A stretch of DNA of 64,000 nt from Bacteroidota bacterium (lineage in GTDB: Bacteria > Bacteroidota > Bacteroidia > SXHM01). The stretch lies in contig CANJWH010000003.1 of the NCBI GenBank assembly GCA_947478465.1, positions 38,186 through 102,185 of the forward strand. Reading direction: 5' to 3'. The position numbers were made by a program, and so were the translations under genes. Position 1 is the stretch's first letter, and the number at the start of each line of letters is the position of its first letter. The notes beneath the pieces are model-generated. The model made no database searches, was not told the origin of the DNA, and was given only the letters and a program-made list of their open reading frames with translations. Below, one piece after another: positions 55,301 to 63,126 of this stretch.

Positions 55301-56723
55301 GGGAGATGTAACCCAAGCGGTTGTTAACGGTGTATTCAGAACCTTCGGTAAGCCTTCGTGCATTTTCAATTGCCTCGTAGTCGCGTGAGTTCTGCAAACC
55401 GGTGCTTAGCAATGTGCTCGTTACCTGATTGATGGTGCGGATGCCGGAATATTGAGAGGTAAGTTTACTGTAGAGGTTGTTGTTGTTGTTGAAAGGGTAA
55501 GCTCCGCCCTGATTGTTTTGAATAAAGGTTTGTCCTCCAGGATACTTTGCAGTGTAAACATCTGCATTTTCACCCAGCCCCTGGAAAGGAACAATGTTGC
55601 GGGTATTATCAAAAATGGAGGTTTTGTTGGTTACATACACCTCTACTTTTGTAATGATGGCGTTGGAAGAAACAATAGGCAGATTTGCCAAAGCATGGTC
55701 GTAATTGCTGCGGAAATACTCGGCAAGGAAGTAGTGCTTGTTGGCTTCATAGTTATCGCCTTTAATCTCAAACTTGGTAACCTGTGCACCGCCCTGCACA
55801 TCTATGGTTTGTGATTTACCGCGCTGTTGCGAGAAGATGCTGGTAACAGTAAGTCGTCCGAATTTCAAGGCTGTTTTTACCCCAAACAAACTCTGGCTTC
55901 CCTGAATAAGGCTTCCTGTTAACGGCAGGTTTACGTTACCTGCTTCAATCAACTGTATGATATCATCTTCCTCGCCCTGATAAGCCAGTTTCATCTGGTT
56001 GTCGAAATCAAAGGTGGCTTCGGTATTGTAAGAAGTGGTGAGTTTCATTTTGCAACCGATGTTTCCGGTTACGTTCATCTGAATCTTCTGGTCGAAATTG
56101 AAGGTGGTATTTTTTCGCTGACGGATTGGAAGTGCAGGGTTATTCACTTTAGAAGTGTTCCACCCGAAAATAAGCTCAGCCGACCCCTGGGGTTTTATTT
56201 CAATAGGGCAATCACCAAAAATTTTGTCAAGTACTTTGCTGTTGATGTTTAGTTTTGGTATAAGCGGCTTTTTAGCGTTGGCGCTTTCTTCGGCTGAACG
56301 CGATTCCCAGTATTCCTCTTCCTGTTTTTGTGCTACATAGCGCTGATACTCATCAAAAGTCATGTAGGTGGGCGGTTTGGTATTTTGTCCGCCTACAGTT
56401 TCGGTAATGATGTAGGTATTGGTTTCGGGGTCGTATTCCACATTGGTCTCCACGTTTGACGGGTTTTGCATCTGCAGACTTGGTGTGCTGTCGTTTCCTG
56501 GCTGCGGAGCATAATTATCGGAGAAAGGGTATTTTAATGTGTCAACTGGAGGTGTGTCTACCTGAAAAATTTCGGGCTCTAAGGCTAAACTCAGGGCAGA
56601 AGAAGCATCTACCATTTCAAAAAGCATTTCTTCGGGGAGCACGACCGCACCGGAAAACAAAACCAGCAGCAATGCAGCAAGAAAAGGAATCAAACGAAGA
56701 ATATTTTTTGAAAGTTTTTTCAA
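49290..56723 (-). CDS. sprA: T9SS outer-membrane translocon SprA (Sov)
   Basis: 2477 residues, the giant 36-strand barrel that forms the conduit of the type IX secretion system and is needed for gliding motility. A signal-anchor-like N-terminus (about 1-30) is followed by the SprA N-terminal pattern PPTYMTFDEYQRYVAQKQEEEYW and many repeats of barrel strands. The motif series GQLTTIKFSADYVLSPRFNIRAFYD at the end is typical of SprA. The start is TTG at 56723: an AGGA Shine-Dalgarno-like run is 7 bases upstream, only 12 bases separate it from the ruvA stop, and no ATG or GTG is possible between. It secretes proteins with type A/B tails, four of which are encoded in this window. It is in one unit with ruvA. 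Confidence 0.95.
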   Translation of the reverse strand: MKKLSKNILRLIPFLAALLLVLFSGAVVLPEEMLFEMVDASSALSLALEPEIFQVDTPPVDTLKYPFSDNYAPQPGNDSTPSLQMQNPSNVETNVEYDPETNTYIITETVGGQNTKPPTYMTFDEYQRYVAQKQEEEYWESRSAEESANAKKPLIPKLNINSKVLDKIFGDCPIEIKPQGSAELIFGWNTSKVNNPALPIRQRKNTTFNFDQKIQMNVTGNIGCKMKLTTSYNTEATFDFDNQMKLAYQGEEDDIIQLIEAGNVNLPLTGSLIQGSQSLFGVKTALKFGRLTVTSIFSQQRGKSQTIDVQGGAQVTKFEIKGDNYEANKHYFLAEYFRSNYDHALANLPIVSSNAIITKVEVYVTNKTSIFDNTRNIVPFQGLGENADVYTAKYPGGQTFIQNNQGGAYPFNNNNNLYSKLTSQYSGIRTINQVTSTLLSTGLQNSRDYEAIENARRLTEGSEYTVNNRLGYISLSTPLNADEVLAVAFQYTLNGTTYQVGEFSTDGIAAPNALILKMLKSTTLNTKLPMWDWMMKNVYSLGAYQLNREDFTLNILYDNFASGTRLNYLPNEAIVNPPPSDGSRILLKVMNVDKLNVNNDPVPDGYFDYVEGLTINSQTGRIFLPVIEPFGSHLRQQILAGPHPELADQFDYQILYDSTHQKAVQQPQLNRFLISGSYKSESGSEIPLNAINVPQGSVTVTAGGTTLTEGADYTVDYTLGRVKIINQSILNAGTPISINLESQSMFNIQTKTLYGTHLDYTINKNFKLGGTFMHMNERPLTQKVNIGDEPISNSIWGLDGSWRKESRLLTKLVDKIPLINTKAPSSVALNGEFAQLLPGNAKAISQDGGISYMDDFEGTQTLIDIKNVQAWGIASTPQGQSDLFPEASLSNDLRYGMNRAKLAWYIIDPLFIQDGNQLTPDHITKDDQSNHFTRMVQVTEVFPNQQVAAGQINALTVFDMAYYPREKGPYNFDSKPLSGVVHSAGINSSGYLNDPESRWGGIMRKIDPNDFEAANIQFVQFWMMDPFAKADGINQLNTTGGDFYVNLGNTSEDILRDSRKAFENGLPAPTNGNATDTTAWGIVPNVQQIVNAFDNDPASRPYQDIGLDGLSDTAENTFFKQKYLDEVVTLYGMNSVAYTNAITDPSSDDYTFYRNADYDAQQRSILWRYKKYNNLEGNSPASESANESFPTSATTVPNAEDVNKDNTLSESETYYQYKISLRPQDMVVGQNYITDMIEVTPPLLNNQQNPVKWYQFRIPVRQPDRVVGSISDFRSIRFMRLFMKGFEDSVICRFAKMELVRGEWRPYDFSLLEPGEYVPVDNSDDTEFNVGAVNIEQNSNRIPINYKLPPGIQRQQINQGNSNTLRQLNEQSLSLRVCGLNDGDARAAFKNVQFDVRRYKHFKMYVHAEQRGPDEIHDGDLTCFVRFGTDYVNNYYEYEIPLKFTPLGNPDIDSTKIWPDSNYFDFAFEVLLNAKQQRNANNIPQTQPYYVMDGEHRITIVGNPNLANVRTAMIGIRNPPKAANPHADDGKEKCAEIWVNEMRLTDFNNESGSAARLQAKITLADFATINIGTGLHTFGWGQVHEKLNQRSWTDSLGYDIATTVALDKFIPQKIGVKLPMFYSISESFSNPHYNPLNPDIELKNEDDSTRKAVKEIAQGYVKRQSLNFSNVMRTRGKGIGFPTPIDISNFSATYAYTEMQSRDINYELNNDKSHRGSLNYAYNPNPKNVRPFAKLKIMKKISDSIIEHKKKKETAAKAVVDSLKKDNKKPSALKEAEDELALRTRKKDRFIKASDKYFKSGYLKPIKDFNFNYLPSNFGVRNDVLRDYAEQKLRNTTTDDLIIDATYNKSFLWNRYYTFKYDLTKALKIDFTATNNARIDEPQGKVDKDDKAHYDYWKDSVWHNIQQGGRTTMYQHATNVTYTLPINKLPIFDFVNANVGYSSTYMWNAASLAALSLGNTISNSNTKTGNVNLNFTQLYNKVKYFKRAGQPQTNKPAPKPKPKDPKAPVADSLKTPKDPPKILDGIGITLSRLLISVKNASFTYNQTNGTVLPGYRPQTDYMGMDWGDRMAPGWDFIFGSQADMRYRARDNHWLSQSDIVSGQYITTKAITWNGRATVEPLPNLKVDLTMNYSETENHNEFFQWIDTLQDFRSNSPMTNGSYSVSWNTFNTAFEGNNSDFTSAAFEQLRANRKPIADRLAAQLNGTPSYNSEGFPIGYTQTSQDVLIPAFLAAYSGKNADQIGLSPFPKMPKVNWSAKYDGLSKLAFMKKIFKSIVFSHAYRSTYAVSSWMTNLNYNASNNGLDSSQNFIPQRTIQTITISEQFSPFIGVDITFNNSLIAKFELKKSRTLSLSMVNTQVTEIKSDEWVMGLGYRFKNVKFPIKLGKGKKKPVSDVNVRVDLSIRDNRTIIRKIENDVNQPTAGQKLTTIKFSADYVLSPRFNIRAFYDRIITKPVISSSFPTDNTNAGIALRFTLAQ

Positions 56724-56735
56724 AAGTTTTTCCTG

Positions 56736-57320
56736 TTACAAGTTGTTAAGAGCTGTTTTAATAATGTCTTCCACAGCTGCTGTATTTCCTTTTTCTTTTA
56801 GTGCTTTGTCCACTGCTTTTTCGGCAACAGCTTTTGCAAAACCAAGCATTACCAAAGCCGATAACGCCTCTTCGCGCACTTTATTGTGAGGACCTGAAAA
56901 AATTTCGGAAGGCAGGCCTTCTTTTGCGAGCTTGTCTTTCAGATCAATGAGGATACGTTCGGCTGATTTAGGCCCAACACCTTTTACCGAGCGTAGACGG
57001 TTGAGGTCGCGGGTAACAATGGTTCTGTGCAGTTCTTCGGGGTTCATGGAAGAAAGGATCATGCGGGCAGTAGCCGGGCCAATTCCTGAAACGGAAATAA
57101 GCTGCAAAAACAGTTCACGTTCGGCTTTGTCAGCAAAACCGAAGAGCACATGCGCATCTTCGCGAATAGCGAGATGGGTATAAAGTTTCAGTCTTCCGTT
57201 CTCGGGAAGTTTTGAAAATGTATTCAGGGAAATGTTAAGGAAATAACCTACGCCATTGCAGTCAATAACCGCATGGGCAGGGGATTTTTCCACCAACACA
57301 CCTTCAAGATGGGTGATCAT
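56736..57320 (-). CDS. ruvA: Holliday junction DNA helicase RuvA
   Basis: 194 residues: OB-fold domain I (1-62, GVLVEKSPAHAVIDCNGVGYFLNIS), two helix-hairpin-helix motifs in domain II (LISVSGIGPATARMIL, LRSVKGVGPKSAERILIDLK) and the flexible C-terminal domain III that contacts RuvB. It holds Holliday junctions for branch migration. ruvA directly upstream of sprA is a conserved arrangement in Bacteroidota. Confidence 0.96.
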   Translation of the reverse strand: MITHLEGVLVEKSPAHAVIDCNGVGYFLNISLNTFSKLPENGRLKLYTHLAIREDAHVLFGFADKAERELFLQLISVSGIGPATARMILSSMNPEELHRTIVTRDLNRLRSVKGVGPKSAERILIDLKDKLAKEGLPSEIFSGPHNKVREEALSALVMLGFAKAVAEKAVDKALKEKGNTAAVEDIIKTALNNL

Positions 57321-57443
57321 GAATTTATCAGTTTTTAGCTTAAAACGGGTAAAAATTCAGATCGATAGATGAAGGGTTTTAGGGTTAATTTTTTGCCTTT
57401 TTTTCTTAAAAGGGTCGTAAAAGTAGTAAAAATATATATGCTG

Positions 57444-57469
57444 CCAAATCCGTTGGGCGTTGGATTTGG
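57444..57469 (-). terminator. possible terminator after the short amidohydrolase gene
   Basis: A perfect 8-bp stem CCAAATCC/GGATTTGG with a 10-base loop. On the minus strand an A/T-rich stretch follows within 6 bases but there is no uninterrupted T run. It lies 25 bases after the stop of the gene ending at 57494. Weak evidence. Confidence 0.3.
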
Positions 57470-57493
57470 GGTTTTCGACTAACGTAAAATCGA

Positions 57494-58789
57494 CTACTTG
57501 GCTGTATATTTATTTCTGAACTTGCGGTAAAGTTGTTTCTGGTGGTTATCCAGGTCTAACTTTCTGCCCTTGATAAATGCCATTTCCACATTGTTGGTGC
57601 GCATGTCAAGCGCATCGCCTGTGGAGATAAAAAGGGTTGCGTCTTTGCCTCCTTCGAGTGTTCCCACTGTTGCATCAATCCCCAGAATTTTGGCGGTGTT
57701 GAAGGTAATTGCAGAAAGAGCTTGTTCTTTGGTAAGTCCGTAAGCAACGGCAGTACCGGCTGTGAAGGGAAGGTTGCGCATTCCGGCAGTTTCCATTCCA
57801 CCCATGTAACTAAGGCAATAAAGAACACCAGCATCCTGCAATAGTTTTGGAGTTTTGAATGGAAGGTCAATATCGCTGTCGGGCGAGGATGGTAAATCGT
57901 GAACACGGTCTAACACCACTGCCACGTTGTTGTTTTTCAAAACATCGGTAACCAGTGAAGCATCTTTTGCACCAACAATAATTAAATGCGGTACGGCAAA
58001 ATTTTTGGCAAAATAAACAGCTTCAATTATGTCTTTGGCAAGTGTGGCATTGATGAATAATCTTTTCTCGCCTGTAAATAAGCCTTTCATAGCTTCCATG
58101 CGGATGTCTAATTCGTTTTGTCCTTTTTCGCTGTATGCTTTTGCATCGGCAAAAAATTTCTGAAGCGCGGCAATGCGTTTCTCATATTCTTCGTTTTTCT
58201 TCATAGGCTCAGGTTCGCCCCACCAGCCGCCTGCCGAGTAGCGTGCAGGCCAGTTGACAAAAATACCGTCATCGGTTTTGTAAACGGCATCTTCCCAGTT
58301 CCAGCCATCTAGTGCAAAAACGGATGAAGTTCCTGAAATAAGTCCTCCGCGAGGAGCAACCTGAGCCAGCAAAACTCCATTGGTTCGGATGGTTGGAATG
58401 ATTTTAGAGTCGGTGTTGTAAGAAATTTCGCTACGTACATGGGGATTGATAGAGCCCACATCTTCAAAATCGCGGGTGGAGCGCACTGCTTCAATCTCAA
58501 CTAATCCGAGTGTTGTAGAAGGTGCAATAAACCCGGGATAAACCTGTTTTCCGGTGATGTCAATTACGTCATCACCTATTTGTCGGGTATAGTCTTTTGC
58601 ATCGCTGACAAAAAGGATTTCACCGTTTTCAAAACCAATTGCAGATTTTTGAATCACCGTTCCGTTTCCGATGTGAACTGTGCCGTTCAGCAGAACTATT
58701 AGTTTTTGCTGCGGCTTAGCAGGGGTTTGGGCGAAGGAGTAGGCAGTAAACAGTAGGCTGCAGGTAGTGAGTAGTAGAAAATTTTTCAT
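57494..58789 (-). CDS. amidohydrolase-family protein lacking metal ligands
   Basis: 431 residues. A signal peptide (1-21, ending SFA-Q) precedes an amidohydrolase TIM barrel with its small beta-sandwich (GTVHIGNGTVIQKSAIGFENGEI, then ITGKQVYPGFIAP, and EGGKDATLFIST at the end). The normal HxH after PGF-I-D is replaced by STT, and the terminal metal Asp of the SD motif is replaced by TAG in FTAGTAVAYG. It is therefore likely a pseudoenzyme. The protein is periplasmic. It follows the double-length amidohydrolase gene and may work as its partner. Residues 4-17 are encoded by a heptamer array. Confidence 0.88.
   Translation of the reverse strand: MKNFLLLTTCSLLFTAYSFAQTPAKPQQKLIVLLNGTVHIGNGTVIQKSAIGFENGEILFVSDAKDYTRQIGDDVIDITGKQVYPGFIAPSTTLGLVEIEAVRSTRDFEDVGSINPHVRSEISYNTDSKIIPTIRTNGVLLAQVAPRGGLISGTSSVFALDGWNWEDAVYKTDDGIFVNWPARYSAGGWWGEPEPMKKNEEYEKRIAALQKFFADAKAYSEKGQNELDIRMEAMKGLFTGEKRLFINATLAKDIIEAVYFAKNFAVPHLIIVGAKDASLVTDVLKNNNVAVVLDRVHDLPSSPDSDIDLPFKTPKLLQDAGVLYCLSYMGGMETAGMRNLPFTAGTAVAYGLTKEQALSAITFNTAKILGIDATVGTLEGGKDATLFISTGDALDMRTNNVEMAFIKGRKLDLDNHQKQLYRKFRNKYTAK
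58739..58780 (-). repeat. heptamer array forming a signal peptide core (short amidohydrolase)
   Basis: Six consecutive 7-bp units of the type GTAGGCA (plus-strand reading; coding strand TGCCTAC). Each differs from the next by one to three bases. They cover codons 4-17 of the gene and give most of the hydrophobic stretch. Confidence 0.78.
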
Positions 58790-58807
58790 GTTGATTTTAT
58801 TTTGATG

Positions 58808-58888
58808 GAACGCAGATTTTTATGATTGTTAAGATTAATTAAGATTTGAAATCAGTGTAAATCATAAGCATCATAAAAATCAGTGTTC
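58808..58888. repeat. large imperfect palindrome between two amidohydrolase genes
   Basis: A 29-base arm starting at 58808 (GAACGCAGATTTTTATGATT...) and a matching inverted arm ending at 58888 agree at 24 of 29 positions around a short A/T-rich middle. Inside the left arm three 9-bp units of the type TTAAGATTA (58820-58846) repeat. The right arm overlaps the stop codon (58880-58882) and last two codons of the 1008-residue amidohydrolase. It resembles a dispersed intergenic repeat rather than a simple terminator, though on the minus strand it could also stop transcription. Confidence 0.7.
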
Positions 58889-61800
58889 TATTTGTTGATT
58901 CTCGTTTTCCATTGTATCGCAGTGATACAATTTATCTTCTTTCTTTTCAGGTTTTTTTGTTTGTTCACCGCCTTTTTTAGCGGCAATCATTTTTTGAATC
59001 AGGCGTGCGCGTTCTTTGCGCACTTCATCGCGCAATTGCGAATCTTTCTCAACATCAAAGTAGCAAATGCCATCAACAAATGTTTTTTCAGCACGTGCAT
59101 AAATTGAAAGCGGGTTGTCGCTCCATAAAACCACATCTGCATCTTTGCCTTCTTTGATGCTGCCCATGTGGTTATCCAGATGCAGTAGTTTTGCAGGATT
59201 TAGTGTTACCATTTTCAAAGCATCTTCTTCGCTCATACCACCGTATTTCACAGACTTTGCAGCTTCCTGGTTCAATCTTCTTCCCATTTCGGCATCATCA
59301 GAATTGATGGCGGTTATAACTCCCTGTTCATTCAATATGGTTGCGTTGTAAGGAATGGCATCTACTACTTCGTACTTATATGCCCACCAATCAGAGAATG
59401 TAGAAGCGCCTACACCATGTGACTTCATCTTGTCAGCCACTTTGTAGCCTTCAAGAATGTGCGTAAATGTGTTTACTTTAAAACCCATTGAGTCGGCAAC
59501 ATGCATGAGCATATTTATTTCGCTTTGAACGTATGAATGACAAGTGATAAAACGTTTTTTGTTAAGAATTTCAACCAAGGCATCCAATTCAATATCTCTG
59601 CGCGGAGCAACAACATTTTCTTTTTGTTTGGCCGGAATAGCATTGTAATCGTTCCAGCTTTTTTCGTAATTTCTGGCACGGATAAATGCATCGTAATAAA
59701 CCTGTTCTACACCCATTCGTGACTGAGGGAAGCGCACAGTGTTATTATCGCCCCAGTTGCTTTGTTTTACGTTTTCGCCCAAAGCAAATTTTATGAAGCC
59801 ATCTGCGTTTTCAATTTTCATTTTTTCAGGTGCAAGTCCCCAACGAAGTTTTATTAACGCACTTTGTCCGCCAATAGGATTTGCAGAACCGTGCAACAAT
59901 TGCGAAGCTACCACACCACCTGCCAATTGTCGATAGATATTAATGTCTTCTGAGTTTACCACATCACCAATCCGCACTTCAGATGAGGAAGCCTGTGCCC
60001 CTTCGTTAACACCCTTGCTGATGGCAATGTGTGAGTGCTCGTCAATGATTCCGGCAGTTAAATGTTTTCCTGTTCCATCAATCACTTTTGCATTTTCTGC
60101 TCCTGAAATATTTTTACCAACTATTGCTATTTTTCCATTTTCAATCAACACATCAGTGTTTTCCATTTTTCCAAAACTCTCATTGGTCCAAACGGTGGCA
60201 TTTTTAATCAACACTGTTTCCTGTTTAGGCTGTTCGCTCCAACCGAAAGCCATAAAAGGGTAAACAAGTTTTCCGATTTCTTTTGGTTTGTTATCGGTAC
60301 TGTCTTTTTTTGCTTTTTCTACAAATGCTTCTTTGTAAACCGCTTTCCAATCCGTCCAGGTTCCGGCAGGCAACTGGCATCTTCCGCTCAGTTGTTTGTC
60401 TTCTATAACACCGCTCATACGTATCAAATCGGTTTTGCCTTTTTCAACAGGGAAAGAAAGTGAAACCATTTTTTTGTCAACCGAAATATCGCCTGAAGTG
60501 GGAACAGTATCAGAGTAAAAAACTTTCAGTGATGGTTTGCGATCTTCGCCTTCAATTTTTAGTTTATAGTTTACGCTGCCTCCGATTGTTATGTCATACG
60601 TTCCACGAATATCCTGCACTTCCAATGTGTTTACTTTGTAAGAAACTCCGTCAACCCAGTTTTCCAGAATGATATTTTTCTTATCGAAAAGATTGGCAGA
60701 GGTGATAATGAAATTGGCTTTCAATCCTACTTTCAAGCTGCCAACAGTATTTTCCATTCCAACTAAACTTGCAGGCGTGTAGGTAATTGCTTTTAGTGCT
60801 TCAGTTTCTGAAAGCCCGTATTCAATGGCTTTACGCAGGTTTTTCCAAAATTTTGAAAGGTCTTTCAACCCATCTGCAGTGATGGCAAACGGAATTTTAT
60901 TTTTTTCAAAAGCCGCCAAATTGGTTGGCGCCATTTCCCAGTGTTTTAAATCATCAAGGTTTACAATCAGCGCATCATAAGGGTCTTCCACATCATAAGG
61001 GTCAGGGAAATTGAGCGGCAAAATGTAGGATGCATTGGTTGCTTTTATTTCATCCATTCTGCGGTATTCGGTGCCGCTGCCTTTCAGAATATATTGTCTG
61101 CCAAATTCATCACCTACTTTATCTGCGCGCAGCGCTGAAAGAAAATCATCTGTATCAAAAATTTGGGGCAACGATTGAATGTCGTTCCATGATTGTAACG
61201 ATAGGTTTTTTTCAGCTCTGGTATTCTGAGCATACCATTGTGCATCAAGATAAGTCTGACGCAACAAAGCGATAGAACCCATCAGCGAAGATGGATAATC
61301 CTGCGTTGAATTTCCTTTTTTGAAGGAATAACAAGCTGTGGCTTTTTCTTTTAATAACAGTTTGTTGTCTTTTCCTTCACCCAGCAAAACAAATGCAGAA
61401 GTACCTCGGGCAATGCCGTCCTGTTGCAATGTAAGAACAGAACCAAACCCGTTTTTTCTCAGCTCTTCAGCTTTTTTTGTATCAGCAGAAAATACAGATG
61501 AGGCATTAAATTCGGGCTTCAACGCCTGATTCCAGGCGTAAGCTCCTTTGGTTTTACTTTCCATTTGCGGCCCCTGACCTGAGTTTTCTTTTTTCGCCTC
61601 GGGCAAGCCATAAGAAGTGTAAATATCTACCAATGAAGGATAAATAAATTTGCCTTTTAAATCAGTAACGACAGTACCTTCAGGAATTTTTACCCCTTTG
61701 CCAGCAGCTTCTATTTTTCCTTCTTTTATGAGCAGTGTTGCGCTGTCAATTCTGGTCTGGTAATCAGTGAAAATGGTGGCGTTGGTAAACGCATAGTATA

Positions 61801-61906
61801 GCTTGTTGTTCTCACGTGTACCATTTACAGGAAATGTTTCCTGTGCGAAGGAATTAAGAATGCAGAGTGAGGAATGCAGAATTAATAATAGTAGCGTTTT
61901 TTTCAT
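58880..61906 (-). CDS. tandem amidohydrolase: degenerate N-half, active C-half
   Basis: 1008 residues. A signal peptide (1-22, ending SFA-Q) is followed by two amidohydrolase units. In the N-half (about 25-430) the position of the HxH motif reads YPSLVDIYTSYG and carries no His. The C-half (about 565-985) has HSH in GIIDEHSHIAIS, the later histidines CHSY and THILEGY, and the final metal Asp in NSDDAEM, so it should be catalytic. It is close to the imidazolonepropionase-like, prolidase-like secreted amidohydrolases; substrate unknown. Its 3' end lies in a palindromic repeat and its signal peptide core in a heptamer array. Confidence 0.88.
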   Translation of the reverse strand: MKKTLLLLILHSSLCILNSFAQETFPVNGTRENNKLYYAFTNATIFTDYQTRIDSATLLIKEGKIEAAGKGVKIPEGTVVTDLKGKFIYPSLVDIYTSYGLPEAKKENSGQGPQMESKTKGAYAWNQALKPEFNASSVFSADTKKAEELRKNGFGSVLTLQQDGIARGTSAFVLLGEGKDNKLLLKEKATACYSFKKGNSTQDYPSSLMGSIALLRQTYLDAQWYAQNTRAEKNLSLQSWNDIQSLPQIFDTDDFLSALRADKVGDEFGRQYILKGSGTEYRRMDEIKATNASYILPLNFPDPYDVEDPYDALIVNLDDLKHWEMAPTNLAAFEKNKIPFAITADGLKDLSKFWKNLRKAIEYGLSETEALKAITYTPASLVGMENTVGSLKVGLKANFIITSANLFDKKNIILENWVDGVSYKVNTLEVQDIRGTYDITIGGSVNYKLKIEGEDRKPSLKVFYSDTVPTSGDISVDKKMVSLSFPVEKGKTDLIRMSGVIEDKQLSGRCQLPAGTWTDWKAVYKEAFVEKAKKDSTDNKPKEIGKLVYPFMAFGWSEQPKQETVLIKNATVWTNESFGKMENTDVLIENGKIAIVGKNISGAENAKVIDGTGKHLTAGIIDEHSHIAISKGVNEGAQASSSEVRIGDVVNSEDINIYRQLAGGVVASQLLHGSANPIGGQSALIKLRWGLAPEKMKIENADGFIKFALGENVKQSNWGDNNTVRFPQSRMGVEQVYYDAFIRARNYEKSWNDYNAIPAKQKENVVAPRRDIELDALVEILNKKRFITCHSYVQSEINMLMHVADSMGFKVNTFTHILEGYKVADKMKSHGVGASTFSDWWAYKYEVVDAIPYNATILNEQGVITAINSDDAEMGRRLNQEAAKSVKYGGMSEEDALKMVTLNPAKLLHLDNHMGSIKEGKDADVVLWSDNPLSIYARAEKTFVDGICYFDVEKDSQLRDEVRKERARLIQKMIAAKKGGEQTKKPEKKEDKLYHCDTMENENQQIEH
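61851..61885 (-). repeat. heptamer array forming a signal peptide core (long amidohydrolase)
   Basis: Five consecutive 7-bp units of the type GAATGCA (plus strand; coding strand TGCATTC), three identical or nearly so. They cover codons 8-19 and give ILHSSLCILNS in the signal peptide. Confidence 0.8.
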
Positions 61907-61930
61907 CCGAAATAATTATTGTTGAGGAGT

Positions 61931-61938
61931 CAAAGATA
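61931..61938 (-). promoter_or_regulatory. -7 box of the amidohydrolase unit
   Basis: TATCTTTG on the minus strand, a full match to TAnnTTTG, 25 bases before the ATG at 61906. No -33 TTG at the usual spacing. Confidence 0.55.
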
Positions 61939-61963
61939 GAATTTGAGCGGAATTAGGTCTTGT

Positions 61964-62007
61964 TAAAAAATGCAAAAACCCCTACCGGAATTAGTAAAGG
62001 TTTTTGC
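61964..62007 (-). terminator. rho-independent terminator of queA
   Basis: Arms 61972-61985 and 61994-62007 pair over 14 positions in the minus-strand RNA (12 Watson-Crick and two G-U), with an 8-base loop. On the minus strand the stem is followed by a T-rich run (A6 at 61965-61970 on the plus strand). It begins 22 bases after the queA stop. The two wobble positions are mismatches on the plus strand, so it is directional. Confidence 0.72.
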
Positions 62008-62029
62008 TAAAAAATTAATGATGTTTTTA

Positions 62030-63079
62030 TTAAAGAATCAACATCGCATCGCCATAGGTGAAAAAGCGATATTTTTCTTTTACAGCTTGTTTATAAGCCT
62101 CCATCAGAAAATCAAAACCTGCAAATGCAGAAACCATCATCAGCAAAGTTGATTGTGGTGTATGGAAATTAGTAATCATGCAGTTTGCAACACTAAAATC
62201 ATAAGGAGGAAAAATGAATTTGCTGGTCCAGCCATCGTAAGGTTTTACGTGACCTGTTGTAGCAACCGATGACTCAATTGCACGCATTACTGTTGTACCA
62301 ACTGCACAAACTCTCTTCTTGTTATCTTTTGATTTGTTGATGATATCACAGGCTTCCTGAGTGATGATTACCTGCTCGGAATCCATTTTATGTTTGGTCA
62401 AATCTTCTACTTCTACAGGACGGAAAGTTCCTAATCCAACATGTAAAGTTACTTCTGAGAAATTTACACCTTTCAATTCAAGGCGTTTCAGCAATTCGCG
62501 GCTAAAGTGAAGACCTGCAGTTGGTGCAGCTACAGCACCTTCGTGTTTTGCAAACACTGTCTGGTAGCGCTCTTTGTCATCCTCCTCGGGCTTGCGTTTA
62601 ATGTATTTAGGCAATGGGGTTTGTCCAAGGGCTTCAATAGTTTTTTTGAACTCAGGATATTCTCCGTCAAAAAGAAAACGCAAAGTTCTTCCGCGTGAAG
62701 TTGTGTTATCAATTACTTCGGCAACTAATGAATCGTCATCACCAAAATATAATTTATTTCCTATGCGGATTTTACGAGCAGGGTCAACTAAAACGTCCCA
62801 CAGACGGCTTTCGCGGTTAAGTTCACGCAACAGAAATACTTCAATGTTTGCACCGGTTTTTTCTTTGTTTCCGTAAAGACGGGCAGGAAAAACTTTGGTG
62901 TTATTCAATATCATTGTATCGCCATCTTTGAAATAATCTTTGATGTCTTTAAACTGTTTGTGCTCAATGGTTTTTTTCGCACGATTTAAAACCATAAGGC
63001 GTGCTTCGTCCCTGTTTTTTGCAGGGTGCATTGCTATAAGGTCGTTGTTGAATTTGTATTTAAACTGGGATAATTTCAT
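62030..63079 (-). CDS. queA: S-adenosylmethionine:tRNA ribosyltransferase-isomerase
   Basis: 349 residues. QueA adds a cyclopentene-like ring from SAM to preQ1 in tRNA to make epoxyqueuosine. Family patterns seen are [55 protein letters not shown] and [20 protein letters not shown]. The protein is cytoplasmic. truB is upstream on the same strand, 85 bases away. A strong terminator follows. Confidence 0.96.
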   Translation of the reverse strand: MKLSQFKYKFNNDLIAMHPAKNRDEARLMVLNRAKKTIEHKQFKDIKDYFKDGDTMILNNTKVFPARLYGNKEKTGANIEVFLLRELNRESRLWDVLVDPARKIRIGNKLYFGDDDSLVAEVIDNTTSRGRTLRFLFDGEYPEFKKTIEALGQTPLPKYIKRKPEEDDKERYQTVFAKHEGAVAAPTAGLHFSRELLKRLELKGVNFSEVTLHVGLGTFRPVEVEDLTKHKMDSEQVIITQEACDIINKSKDNKKRVCAVGTTVMRAIESSVATTGHVKPYDGWTSKFIFPPYDFSVANCMITNFHTPQSTLLMMVSAFAGFDFLMEAYKQAVKEKYRFFTYGDAMLIL

Positions 63080-63126
63080 ATTAAGTTACGGCTTAATTTT
63101 TAGTGAATAATTTTTGAAAAGGGGTG

